A stretch of DNA of 64,000 bases. Origin: Chryseobacterium kimseyorum. Lineage in GTDB: Bacteria > Bacteroidota > Bacteroidia > Flavobacteriales > Weeksellaceae. Below are positions 33,174 to 41,378 of this stretch, one piece after another. Under the pieces are notes generated by a model that saw only the letters and a list, made by a program, of their open reading frames with translations, did no database searches and was not told the origin of the DNA. Each line of letters opens with the position of its first letter. Positions within the stretch are counted from its first letter, which is position 1. The stretch lies in contig NZ_JAPDHW010000010.1 in assembly GCF_025971945.1 (NCBI RefSeq), positions 81,053 through 145,052 on the forward strand, given 5' to 3'. Made by a program: the position numbers and the translations under genes.

Positions 33174-34022
33174 ATGACCCGAAAACATTTTCTCAAAAGA
33201 TTTTTGCAGCTTTCCGCAGTCGGCACACTTCCGTTTTTGTATTCATGGCAGATCGAACCGTTTTGGGTGGAGTTTGTCGAAAGAAAACTCCCCATAAAAA
33301 ACCTTCCGTCTGAGCTGGAAGGGAAAATCCTCATGCAGATTTCAGATTTGCACGTCGGCGACCGCTTCGACTGGAATTTCCTCATTGAATCTTTCCGGAA
33401 AGCCAAAAACTTCAATCCCGATTTTGTGGTGTACACCGGCGATTACGTCAATCACGGAACTCCCGAAGATCATGAAAGCCTCAAAAAAGTAATGGCAGAA
33501 GCGGTCTACGGTAGTCTGGGCACTTTCGGAATTCTCGGAAATCACGATTACGGAGTACAGTTCAAGGATGTCGGAACTTCAGAAATCATCTGCCAAATTC
33601 TTGAAGATAACGGTGTTACAATGATCAACAATCTCCAGAAAGAAAGTCACGGATTAAACTTTATCGGCTTCGACGATTTATGGTCACCCAATTTCGATCC
33701 GATGAAAGTGATGAAAGATTATGATCCCTCGAAAGCCAATTTAGTCCTCTGCCACAATCCCGATGTCTGCGACAAAGACGTCTGGAACGGATACCAGGGC
33801 TGGATTTTAAGCGGCCATACCCATGGCGGACAGTGCAGAATTCCGGGAATTATTACTCCGATTCTTCCGGTAACTAACAGAAAATATGTTTCCGGAGAAA
33901 TCGATCTGCAGGATGGAAGAATGCTCTACATCAACCGCGCCATCGGGCATTCCTATCAGGTAAGATTTATGGTGCGGCCGGAGATTACGGTTTTTAAATT
34001 GGAACGTGATGGAAGCATTTAA
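33174..34022 (+). CDS. Calcineurin-like metallophosphoesterase, YkuE-like
   Basis: A 282-residue phosphoesterase with an N-terminal hydrophobic or signal-anchor segment (FLKRFLQLSAVGTLPFLYSW). All metal-binding motifs are present: SDLHVGDR, YTGDYVNHG, LGNHDYG, LCHNPD and SGHTHGGQ. The family includes lipid and nucleotide-sugar phosphoesterases acting at the membrane; the substrate here is unknown. The start of the next gene overlaps its last 14 bases. Confidence 0.9.
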   Translation: MTRKHFLKRFLQLSAVGTLPFLYSWQIEPFWVEFVERKLPIKNLPSELEGKILMQISDLHVGDRFDWNFLIESFRKAKNFNPDFVVYTGDYVNHGTPEDHESLKKVMAEAVYGSLGTFGILGNHDYGVQFKDVGTSEIICQILEDNGVTMINNLQKESHGLNFIGFDDLWSPNFDPMKVMKDYDPSKANLVLCHNPDVCDKDVWNGYQGWILSGHTHGGQCRIPGIITPILPVTNRKYVSGEIDLQDGRMLYINRAIGHSYQVRFMVRPEITVFKLERDGSI

Positions 34023-34299
34023 AATCAATTCGGCTGCGGCTCTTTATTTCTGTGCAAGTTGGCTGGTTGGACTAATAATTCTAATGGCATATCTGGCAGG
34101 AGCTTTAAATGAAGTAGTTGTTTTTCTTCTTGTCATTTCGATCCTCAATATCATAGTCAATGCAATTTTAATTATTGTTCTACTTTTACTTTACTATGTA
34201 TTTTCAGAAAACAGGATAGAGTTCAGAAATTCCGCTGTTTTATTGCTTTTCAACTTTCCTGATATATTGTTACTGTACTTCATTATTTCAATCATTTAA
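34009..34299 (+). CDS. Small membrane protein
   Basis: A 96-residue hydrophobic protein with three membrane helices. I chose ATG 34009 over the GTG directly in front of it. It overlaps the phosphoesterase gene by 14 nt, and the next small membrane protein follows after 10 nt, so the three are probably co-expressed. No known family was recognised. Confidence 0.65.
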   Translation: MEAFKINSAAALYFCASWLVGLIILMAYLAGALNEVVVFLLVISILNIIVNAILIIVLLLLYYVFSENRIEFRNSAVLLLFNFPDILLLYFIISII

Positions 34300-34309
34300 A
34301 TCAAAAATT

Positions 34310-34609
34310 ATGAAAGATTCAACCATCAAAAACATTGGAAATTACACATTTTGGCTCTGTTTCATTCTCGGCAACATCTGCCTTTTCGGGAATATCATTA
34401 CAAAAAATGTTGACTTTGCGCTCTGCGGTTATGTTTTGCTATATCTAGCGTCGGCGCTCAATCTGCTGATTATTTTTGGATTATTGTTTTACGGTTTTTT
34501 TCGTCGCAGCCAGCTTCCAAACTGTTTTTCTGCATCCGCAATTCTCTGCATCAACATCCCAATCGCAGCTCTTTATGCCTATATCGGAATCACTTTAAAT
34601 TCTATATAA
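34310..34609 (+). CDS. Small membrane protein
   Basis: A 99-residue protein with three membrane helices (about 12-30, 37-62 and 72-95). It resembles its upstream neighbour in size and topology and may be a distant paralogue. Function unknown. Confidence 0.6.
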   Translation: MKDSTIKNIGNYTFWLCFILGNICLFGNIITKNVDFALCGYVLLYLASALNLLIIFGLLFYGFFRRSQLPNCFSASAILCINIPIAALYAYIGITLNSI

Positions 34610-34612
34610 TTT

Positions 34613-34720
34613 ATTTGGGCGCCTGTATCCGCCCTCCACTCCCGCTTTTTTGTGCCTTGGTTTTCCCATCGCTTACAAAAAGAGCTCCGTTCAGGTCGGG
34701 GCGCGTGCAATTCACCGTTC
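34613..34720. repeat. GC-rich hairpin element
   Basis: Much richer in GC than its surroundings. It contains GCTTTTTTGT facing ACAAAAAGAGC (34644-34653 / 34675-34685) and GCGCCTG facing CAGGTCGGGGCGC near the ends. It is similar in architecture to 63786-63890. From memory, such elements are dispersed in Chryseobacterium and Flavobacterium intergenic DNA. Confidence 0.6.
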
Positions 34721-34761
34721 AAACAAAATGTATTTATTTAACAAAGAAAAAACCTTACCCG

Positions 34762-35151
34762 ATGGAAACCGAAAATTCAAATCTCACCAACTCACAGATT
34801 AGAAAATGGTGGAGCGAAAGAAGACTACTCTATAATTTTGGATTGGTAGTTTCTGGAATAACTGCTTTTATTCTGTATATAATTTTAGGTGTAACGCTTA
34901 TTATGCCTCATGATCCCGAATTTGAAATCACTTTTTTCACAATATTCTTTCAGGGAATCGGCTATGTGGTCATAATGGTTTTTGCCAATTTATTCTATTT
35001 TTTAGGTGCGAACCATGACTTTAATTTTAATAAAGAAAATTCTCATAAGTTCAGAATTAATCTTTTTAATCTTGGCTTTTGGTTTTCAGTTTCCCTGCCA
35101 TTTTTAGTTCCTCTGATGATTGTTATCTCATATTTTTTAAACTATTACTAA
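34762..35151 (+). CDS. Three- or four-helix membrane protein
   Basis: A 129-residue protein with hydrophilic N-terminus (METENSNLTNSQIRKWWSERR) and three membrane helices. The frame is open upstream to 34615, but that stretch is the GC-rich repeat element, so the ATG at 34762 is preferred. Unknown function; part of a run of small membrane proteins. Confidence 0.65.
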   Translation: METENSNLTNSQIRKWWSERRLLYNFGLVVSGITAFILYIILGVTLIMPHDPEFEITFFTIFFQGIGYVVIMVFANLFYFLGANHDFNFNKENSHKFRINLFNLGFWFSVSLPFLVPLMIVISYFLNYY

Positions 35152-35162
35152 ATATATCAATT

Positions 35163-35648
35163 ATGAAAAAACTACGCGTAAAATTCCTGCTTTTCGTTTA
35201 CGACAAAACACAAAAACTCTACAGAAAATACTTCAAAAAGAAGAAAAGACAGTGGCAGTTCAATGAAAAACAGCTTTTGGAATTTGAAAAAGATTCCTTA
35301 GGCAGAACACTCGGTGAATTCTACAAAAAACACGGCTTCACCATGATCCCGAAAATGGAAAACCACGACGTGCATCATCTCATCACCGGTTGCGGAACCA
35401 ACTTCGAAGACGAGATCGCCATGCAGTTTCTCCTCCTCGGAAACGGAAAACTCAATGCCCATCTTTTGGCCGCAATAATTTTGGGAAGCATCATTCTGCC
35501 CGAATATTATAAGATTTACAGAAATGCATACCAAAAAGGAAAATCAATGCGTGCCTTTCACCACGTCGATTTTGAAGAACTTCTCTGGCAGAATTTCGAA
35601 AATGTTAAAGATTTTTTCAGACAAAAAGAAACACAGGTTTTATTTTAA
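35163..35648 (+). CDS. Coq4-family protein
   Basis: A 161-residue soluble protein with the Coq4 signature His-Asp-x-x-His-x11-Glu: HDVHH at about residues 68-72, then LITGCGTNFED and Glu. This motif binds a divalent metal in Coq4, which in eukaryotes and some bacteria serves ubiquinone synthesis. Flavobacteriia are expected to use menaquinone, so the role here is likely different. The upstream open frame to 35079 overlaps the preceding membrane gene; ATG 35163 is preferred. It sits 11 nt after that gene and may be in its operon. Confidence 0.78.
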   Translation: MKKLRVKFLLFVYDKTQKLYRKYFKKKKRQWQFNEKQLLEFEKDSLGRTLGEFYKKHGFTMIPKMENHDVHHLITGCGTNFEDEIAMQFLLLGNGKLNAHLLAAIILGSIILPEYYKIYRNAYQKGKSMRAFHHVDFEELLWQNFENVKDFFRQKETQVLF

Positions 35649-35649
35649 T

Positions 35650-35692
35650 ATCCATCATCCATTATCCAACATCTAACATCTAGCCTCACCCT
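35650..35692. repeat. Degenerate ATCC/CATC word repeat
   Basis: ATCCATCATCC-ATTATCC-AACATCTAACATCTAG words fill the gap before the next ATG. This low-complexity insert resembles the way the paa gaps are filled, but with another word. Confidence 0.5.
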
Positions 35693-35693
35693 C

Positions 35694-37069
35694 ATGAAAA
35701 CACATCACTATATATTTCTTACTACTCTAATTTTCGTCATCGTATTTTACAACGAAGACATTGGTCTCAACCTCGGAATTGTAGGAATCGCCTATGCGGT
35801 TTTGGCACTTTACAAAACCCCTGAACAAAACAGAACCAGAGAATTTCTGATTATTTTTGTCACCAGCATACTTTCAAGTATTGCATTTGCATGGTACGGA
35901 GATTTTGCCTCATTCCTTGCGGTATTAAGTTCGCATCTGCTACTTGCTTACCGCTCCAGAAACAGGAAGATGAAAATTCTCCTGCTGATACCGGTTTTCG
36001 TTACCAACGGTTTTACTTTTATCTGCCGGTTATTCAACTTTGATAAATGGTTACCAAAAACCAATACCTCAGGCTTGCTGCAGAAAGTCATCGCTTTTGT
36101 CCTCATCCCTTTGATTTTAGTGGCGATCTTTTTCGGGATCTATGCTGCCGGAAGTTCGCATTTCGCAGATCTTTTCAGCAAGTACGAATGGGATATCAAT
36201 ATCTGGCAACTCATTGTTATTACCGTTTTAGGATTTTTTATCGCCTTCAACTACTGGAATTTTGCTGTCGAGAAGCTGATTTACAGACAAAACCATATTC
36301 TGGATAATGAGTTTGGTGAAGACGCGAAAATTCAAAAGCCAACCTATTCATTTTTAGATTTAAATTCTGAAAGAATGAGCGGTGTCATTTCACTTTTTTG
36401 CCTCAATATTTTGTTGGCGGTGTTTATTTTTACCTTTAATTATGAACAGTTTGTAGAGGTTCAGAAAACTACTATTCAGCTTGGCGAAGAAACCCACGAA
36501 AGAGTAAATGCCGTTATTTTATCAATCATCATGGCGATTTTGGTTATTATGATGTATTTTAAGGGTGGATTCAACTTCGATGAAAAGGCTAAAAATCTTT
36601 AAAGATCCTGGCTAAAGTTTGGATCTTCTTAAATGTCATTTTAATCATCTCAGCATTTATAAAAAATACAGAGTACATCATCGATATGGGCTTCACGTAT
36701 AAAAAACTGGGAGTGTATGCTTTTCTTATTTTATCGCTGATTGGTTTAATCCTTACTTTTATCAAAATTCACACGCAGAAAACAAATGCATATCTTTTCA
36801 ATTCAGTGGTTTGGGCTGTTTATGGAACAGTTTTAGCATGTTCTTTCATCAATTGGGGCGGAATTATCACTTCTCAAAACATGAAAAGGAACGATTTTGC
36901 AATTAATTATCATTTGATTTCTATCAGTTTCAGTGAAAAATATCTGCTGAAATATGCTAAAGAAAGACAAAATACGCAATTGAGAAAAGAAGTTTTAGAT
37001 AAGGTTCGGGAAGAAAAGGCCAGAACATTTCTTTCTAAAATTTTATTTTATGAGACCGTGCAGGAATGA
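35694..37069 (+). pseudogene. DUF4153/DUF4173-type membrane protein, split by a frameshift
   Basis: The first frame gives 302 residues with seven or more membrane helices and stops at 36600-36602 (CTT TAA). The frame that begins at 36602 continues without a stop to 37069 and starts KILAKVWIFLNVILII, then IKNTEYIIDMGF. That is what I expect to follow the ERVNAVILSIIMAILVIMMYFKGGFNF segment in intact family members. One missing base in the CTTTAAAG stretch (or two extra) would restore a protein of about 457 residues. It could be a real mutation, an assembly error or, less likely, recoding. The downstream ATG at 36686 would give a truncated protein. Confidence 0.75.
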
Positions 37070-37115
37070 GATGATGAAATCTTTCATTTCAAATAAACCA
37101 TTAAAAATATGCATT

Positions 37116-37658
37116 ATGAAAAAATCAGTTTTATTATTGATTCCGTTAATTATTCTATCATGTAAAAAAGAGGCGGCAGTGTCAGAATCTGCAGATAAAG
37201 ATTCTATCATTGTAAGCGAGCAGCCAGCGCCACAGTCTACAGTTGATTCTGTTGATTTGCGTGCAAGAGATTCTGTAATCAATAATGCTCCCGCAACAAA
37301 AGAAGTTCTTAGAACTGGAGTAATGCGTGAGGAAAAAGACAGAGTGATTGTGAGAATGGCCGATGGTGAGCGCCTTCCTTTCACTATTGGTGAAGAGTTT
37401 ACAGATAAACATGACAAACTGATTTTGAAGATAGGCAATTTTAAAAATCAAAAAATAACTGCAAAAATTGCAACAAAACAGCAGGATTTCAATATTAGAT
37501 TTAATCAGATCAAACTACCTGACGGAAAAATGGATGGTCCGTTTATGAGAGAAATTACTTATAACGTGCCGACTCCGGGAGAGGTGTGGTTGATTATCGG
37601 TAAAAATAATATGGCGGATGGTAAAACTACCGGAAGCTTTTCTGTAACAGTAGAATAA
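37116..37658 (+). CDS. Lipoprotein of unknown function
   Basis: A 180-residue exported protein with a lipoprotein signal (IILSC, cysteine near residue 16) and an Asp/Ser/Glu-rich linker to about residue 65. The C-terminal half forms beta-rich sequence with DGERLPFTIGEEF and NVPTPGEVWLIIGKNNMADGKTTGSF. The frame is open upstream, but only the ATG at 37116 puts the signal peptide at the N-terminus. Not recognised. Confidence 0.7.
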   Translation: MKKSVLLLIPLIILSCKKEAAVSESADKDSIIVSEQPAPQSTVDSVDLRARDSVINNAPATKEVLRTGVMREEKDRVIVRMADGERLPFTIGEEFTDKHDKLILKIGNFKNQKITAKIATKQQDFNIRFNQIKLPDGKMDGPFMREITYNVPTPGEVWLIIGKNNMADGKTTGSFSVTVE

Positions 37659-37702
37659 AATTGGTATAGTTTATGTAAATCAAAAATTTAAAAGTTAAAC
37701 AA

Positions 37703-38218
37703 ATGAAAAATATATTTTCAACAGCAATAGTTGCCTCAGCACTGCTGGTAAGTTGTGGAACTGTGCAGTCTGTTATTCAGAACACATTTCCGTACACGGC
37801 AAATGTTTTAGTTTCTACGGGAGTTCCTGCAAACAAGGAAGTTTCTTCTACAGCGACAGCAACAAATGTTCAGACGTGGTTTGGCGGTAATAATAACGCT
37901 CAGATCAAAGATGTAAGAATATCTGACGCTAAAATATCAGTCGTTTCTCCGGCAGGCGGAAATTTGAGTGCTTTAAAATCTATAAAAGTTTACATTTCCT
38001 CTAACGGAACCAATGAAAGATTAGTAGCGTCAAGATCAGATATGTCGTCGAGCTCATCAAGTTTAAATTTAGATTTAAACAGTGATACAGGTTACCTGGA
38101 TGAGGTAGTAAAAAGCACAGGTTTAACTGTAAGAACTGTGTATGAACTGAAAAATCAAACAACATCAGATATGAACCTGAAAGTAGCACTGAATTTCAGC
38201 AGTGTACCGGTAAGATAA
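37703..38218 (+). CDS. Lipoprotein of unknown function
   Basis: A 171-residue exported lipoprotein (LLVSC, cysteine near residue 19). The rest is beta-rich with a serine-rich stretch (DMSSSSSSLNLDL) and no recognised motif. It is 44 nt behind the previous lipoprotein gene and is followed by a strong two-way terminator. Confidence 0.7.
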   Translation: MKNIFSTAIVASALLVSCGTVQSVIQNTFPYTANVLVSTGVPANKEVSSTATATNVQTWFGGNNNAQIKDVRISDAKISVVSPAGGNLSALKSIKVYISSNGTNERLVASRSDMSSSSSSLNLDLNSDTGYLDEVVKSTGLTVRTVYELKNQTTSDMNLKVALNFSSVPVR

Positions 38219-38240
38219 ATCGTCTTGAATTTAAAAGTAA

Positions 38241-38272
38241 AAAAGCTTTCTCGTAAATATGAGAAAGCTTTT
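38241..38272. terminator. Bidirectional terminator between convergent genes
   Basis: 12-bp perfect stem (AAAAGCTTTCTC) with an 8-nt loop. T-runs follow on the plus strand and A-runs precede, so it can end both the lipoprotein gene (plus) and the surface-protein gene (minus). Confidence 0.85.
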
Positions 38273-38296
38273 TTTTCTAAAATTAATATTAGAAAT

Positions 38297-39184
38297 TTAT
38301 TTAATCTTGTAGATAGATAGTTCAGTTGATTTGTCAGTTACAAGTCCAAGATTTAAGCCTCCCTGGACAATTCCGAATCTCAAAATGTCTCCAGCCTTTA
38401 ATTTATAGATATGGCTTATTTGCCCTTGAGAGATAGTAATGTTAGCAACTACCAGGTTTAAACCAATTACACCTCCAAGATCCAAAAGGCTTATGCTGCC
38501 GAAATACCGGTAATCAAGTGCTGTAGTTGTTCCAGCGGTTGTTTTGGTGATAATGAGACCGGGTCGAGCACCAGTTAGTAGTTCTGCTGAAACACCTTGT
38601 CCCGTTCTAAAGCTGTAATTAATTTGATATATACCGTCCGAAGGAACGTTATATGCTGAATTACTAACTTGTGGAGAAGGTATCTCTACATTATAGATTG
38701 TATTTGATGTATTTGTAAGAGCAATATAGTTCACATTGGAACCTAAAAGGTTAAGAGATAAACTAAGGAGAGAAACATTGCCCGCCGCTCTAGCAGCATA
38801 TGTTCCGCTTATTTCTGAAGGATCGTTTGAAGGCACTTTATTCCAAATACCCTGCGTGCTGTTAGGATGCGTATAGAAAGCATCATACACGAAGAATCCT
38901 GTGCTCCCCACATCCTGAGTTTTTGGTTCTGTTGTAGGATTGGGATTTGTTACAGCACTTGTGACGTATACAATGGCTCCATTTTGATCAGGCCCATATG
39001 CAGCTGACTTGGAACGTAATAAATCACCACTCAGCCTTGGAGGTATAATTCCGTCCGTAGCCGTAGTTTCCGGTCTTCCTTCTACGTGCAAAGTAGATTT
39101 TGGACTAGTGGTATTAATTCCCACTTGCGCGCTAATTCCATATCCCATCATTAATAGGAAAGGTAATAAATAATTTTTTTTCAT
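38297..39184 (-). CDS. Secreted beta-rich surface protein
   Basis: A 295-residue protein with a signal peptide (cleavage after ISAQ, about residue 20) followed by VGINTTSPKSTLHVEG, a start common to many flavobacterial surface proteins of unknown role. The C-terminal half (from about residue 150) reads like a jelly-roll of C1q/TNF type, with alternating hydrophobic strands and YQINYSFRTG. No T9SS sorting domain was seen. Function unknown. Confidence 0.7.
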   Translation of the reverse strand: MKKNYLLPFLLMMGYGISAQVGINTTSPKSTLHVEGRPETTATDGIIPPRLSGDLLRSKSAAYGPDQNGAIVYVTSAVTNPNPTTEPKTQDVGSTGFFVYDAFYTHPNSTQGIWNKVPSNDPSEISGTYAARAAGNVSLLSLSLNLLGSNVNYIALTNTSNTIYNVEIPSPQVSNSAYNVPSDGIYQINYSFRTGQGVSAELLTGARPGLIITKTTAGTTTALDYRYFGSISLLDLGGVIGLNLVVANITISQGQISHIYKLKAGDILRFGIVQGGLNLGLVTDKSTELSIYKIK

Positions 39185-39352
39185 AACTTCTATTAGTTTT
39201 GGTTTGTTAAATTTAACTAATTAATTATGATTAAAACAATTATATTAATTTTATTTTGATAAAAATATTACATAATCAAATTTATGTTGATAAAATCGAA
39301 TGTTACTTTTTGTAACTACTGTGTGATATATGATCTCAATCATACACGGTTT

Positions 39353-39377
39353 CGCACAATCAGAAGTTGACTGTGCG
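39353..39377 (+). terminator. Plus-strand terminator-like hairpin without a plus-strand gene
   Basis: CGCACA-x-TCA faces TGA-x-TGTGCG with a GAAGT loop, followed by TTATTTTTT on the plus strand. Both flanking genes lie on the minus strand. Confidence 0.45.
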
Positions 39378-39405
39378 TTATTTTTTCCGAAAAACGTCGT
39401 GGGTT

Positions 39406-39855
39406 TTAGATTTTGCTGATAGAGTCCATCACAATGGTCACCGGACCGTCATTAATTAATGAGACTTTCATGTCCGCACCGAAGATTCCGCTTTCAGTTT
39501 TCAATCCTGATTTAGCTATTTCTTCTTTAAAATATTCGAATAGGGGAATTGCTTTATCAGGCTTTGCAGCTTTGATAAATGAGGGGCGGTTTCCTTTTTT
39601 GTAATCGGCAATAAGGGTAAACTGACTGATGCAGAGAATTTCTCCCGAAATATCTTTTATAGAAAGATTGAGTTTTTCATTTTCATCCCTGAAAATTCTG
39701 AGGTTTAAAATTTTCTGAATCAACCAGTCGGCATCTGTCTTTTCGTCCTGTTCGTCGATTCCAATCAGGAGCATAAGTCCTTTTTTTATTTGTCCAACGG
39801 TATTTCCTTCAACTTGGACGCTTGCTTCCGCAACTCTTTGGATAACAGCTTTCAC
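39406..39855 (-). CDS. dtd: D-aminoacyl-tRNA deacylase
   Basis: A 149-residue protein of the usual length for Dtd. It hydrolyses D-amino acids (and glycine on tRNA-Ala) from mischarged tRNA. The start MKAVIQRVAEASVQVEG, the SQFTLIADYKKGNRPSF segment (SQxTL motif) and the NDGPVTIVMDS segment (NxPVT-like motif) form the active site. It starts with GTG, directly behind the stop codon of the lipoprotein gene. Confidence 0.94.
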   Translation of the reverse strand: MKAVIQRVAEASVQVEGNTVGQIKKGLMLLIGIDEQDEKTDADWLIQKILNLRIFRDENEKLNLSIKDISGEILCISQFTLIADYKKGNRPSFIKAAKPDKAIPLFEYFKEEIAKSGLKTESGIFGADMKVSLINDGPVTIVMDSISKI

Positions 39856-40314
39856 TTAGTTGTAAAGATTTAAGTTTTTAGTTGCAGCGTCGTAACTCCA
39901 GAAATAAGTCTTTGGCTGTACTGAGGAAATAGCTGTTGGTTGACCTGTAATCAAAATCCAGGTGGCATTGTCTTTTGGGCAGATAATACTGATGTTATCT
40001 TTTATTTCCAGGGTTGTATTGTTTTCCGGGCAAAGGTGCGGTGCGTTTCTGTCATATACTTTAAATGAGGCTGGAACATCAGCCGTTCTGACAACTATAA
40101 GGCCACGTGTTCCGGACTGTTGCTCGTCAATGTATACGGGCTGTCCTACGTAGTTTAAATTATTGTATGTTGCAAGATTTAGGTTTAGATTGACACTGAT
40201 TTGAGAGTCCGGAAAACAGCTTACTGTGTCTTCCTGACTTCCGCATGAGTTTATATTTAATAAACTGAAAGTCAATAAGATGAAAAATGATATGATTGAG
40301 AAAGTTTTTTTCAT
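39856..40314 (-). CDS. Lipoprotein with degenerate Rieske-like fold
   Basis: A 152-residue lipoprotein (INSC, cysteine near residue 24). The segments NAPHLCPENN and IICPKDNATWILITGQPT stand where a Rieske protein would have CxH...C and CPxHGxxW boxes. One cysteine and one histidine ligand are missing, so a normal 2Fe-2S centre is unlikely. I chose the ATG at 40314, which puts the signal peptide at the start. It abuts dtd with no spacer. Confidence 0.65.
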   Translation of the reverse strand: MKKTFSIISFFILLTFSLLNINSCGSQEDTVSCFPDSQISVNLNLNLATYNNLNYVGQPVYIDEQQSGTRGLIVVRTADVPASFKVYDRNAPHLCPENNTTLEIKDNISIICPKDNATWILITGQPTAISSVQPKTYFWSYDAATKNLNLYN

Positions 40315-40331
40315 TTCAATATAAATTTTTA

Positions 40332-40339
40332 TATATTTG
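40332..40339 (+). promoter_or_regulatory. -7 element of the greA promoter
   Basis: TATATTTG at 40332-40339, exact TAnnTTTG; no TTG at the ideal spacing. Transcription would start near 40346 and give a leader of about 75 nt containing the hairpin at 40373-40388. Confidence 0.5.
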
Positions 40340-40372
40340 TAAAACAATAACGATTAACACGCAAAAACATTG

Positions 40373-40388
40373 TCCGACAAATGTCGGA
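40373..40388 (+). terminator. Terminator-like hairpin in the greA leader
   Basis: TCCGACA-AA-TGTCGGA, a 7-bp perfect stem, followed by TTATTTTTTT. It lies between the -7 element and the greA start codon at 40423, so it may act as an attenuator or end a short leader RNA. Confidence 0.6.
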
Positions 40389-40422
40389 TTATTTTTTTAT
40401 ACTAAAAACAAAATTTAAGATT

Positions 40423-40896
40423 ATGGCGAGCTATGTAACTAAGGAAGGATTAGAGAAAATGAAAGCCGAGCTTGAGCAATTGGAAAAGATAGAGAGACCA
40501 AAGATTACTCAACAGATTGCAGAAGCAAGAGATAAAGGAGATTTGTCTGAAAATGCAGAATACGATGCAGCCAAAGAAGCACAGGGAATGTTGGAAATGA
40601 GAATTTCTAAACTGAAAGATATTGTTACGACTTCTAAAGTGATTGATGAAACTCAACTTGATACTTCAAAAGTTTCAATCCTGACAACAGTGCGACTAAT
40701 GAATAACGATACTAAAAAAGAACAGGTATTTAAATTGGTTCCTGATAACGAAAGTGATTTGAAGACGGGGAAAATATCTGTGAATACACCTATTGCAAAA
40801 GGTTTATTAGGAAAAGTGATTGGCGAAACAGCTGAGATCGTTTTACCAAACGGTAACAAACTGTCTTTTGAAGTTCTTGAAATCACCCTTGACTAA
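40423..40896 (+). CDS. greA: Transcription elongation factor GreA
   Basis: A 157-residue protein of normal length. The N-terminal coiled coil (1-75) carries the acidic tip GDLSENAEYDAAKEAQ that reaches the RNA polymerase active site to stimulate cleavage of backtracked RNA; the C-terminal FKBP-like domain follows. The frame is open upstream to 40381, but MASYVTKEGLEKMKAELE at 40423 is the normal start, and the extension would be the leader hairpin. First gene of greA-HIT-clpX. Confidence 0.95.
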   Translation: MASYVTKEGLEKMKAELEQLEKIERPKITQQIAEARDKGDLSENAEYDAAKEAQGMLEMRISKLKDIVTTSKVIDETQLDTSKVSILTTVRLMNNDTKKEQVFKLVPDNESDLKTGKISVNTPIAKGLLGKVIGETAEIVLPNGNKLSFEVLEITLD

Positions 40897-40925
40897 ACTC
40901 AAAAATTAAAATTCATATCAGAAAT

Positions 40926-41315
40926 ATGAGCTCAATATTTACAAAAATCATTAACGGAGAAATTACTGCTTACAAAATTGCAGAAGACGATGATTTTATT
41001 GCTTTTTTAGATGCAATGCCATTGGTGAAAGGACATACTTTGGTAGTTCCAAAAAAGGAAGTCGATCTGATTTTTGATCTGGAAAGTGAAGCATATAAAA
41101 ATCTCTGGAGCTTTGCTCAGGAGGTGGCTAAAAAAGTAAAAGATGCAGTTCCCTGCGTTAGAGTAGGAGTTGCTGTGGTGGGGCTTGAAGTTCCTCATGC
41201 TCATATTCATTTAATTCCTCTGAATAAAGTCGAGGATATGAACTTTAAAAATGAGCGCTTGAAATTATCTGTAGAAGAATATACAGAAATTCAAAATTCA
41301 ATAATTAATTCTTAA
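40926..41315 (+). CDS. HIT family nucleotide hydrolase
   Basis: A 129-residue histidine-triad protein. The triad HAHIHLIPLNK near residues 97-107 is the catalytic site; FTKIINGEITAYKIAEDDDFIAFLDAMPLVKGHTLVVPKKE is typical of the Hint-like branch. These enzymes hydrolyse AMP-linked compounds; the natural substrate is unknown. It follows greA by 29 nt, an order common in Bacteroidota. Confidence 0.92.
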   Translation: MSSIFTKIINGEITAYKIAEDDDFIAFLDAMPLVKGHTLVVPKKEVDLIFDLESEAYKNLWSFAQEVAKKVKDAVPCVRVGVAVVGLEVPHAHIHLIPLNKVEDMNFKNERLKLSVEEYTEIQNSIINS

Positions 41316-41328
41316 CAAAACAGGAGGG

Positions 41329-41352
41329 TCGTAAAAAAGAAATTTTTTACGA
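41329..41352 (+). terminator. AT-rich hairpin between HIT and clpX genes
   Basis: 10-bp perfect stem TCGTAAAAAA with GAAA loop, followed by TTTTCTTT. It could partly end the greA-HIT transcript ahead of clpX or shape the clpX leader. Confidence 0.55.
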
Positions 41353-41378
41353 TTTTCTTTAATTATATTTAAATCAAA

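Noticed and set aside
34615..34761. N-terminal extension of the membrane protein at 34762
   Set aside because: It translates the GC-rich repeat element and gives an implausible Pro/Arg-rich leader.
36590..36610. Programmed frameshift at CTTTAAAG
   Set aside because: The TTTAAAG heptamer is out of register for -1 slippage, and a +1 shift leads to the wrong frame.
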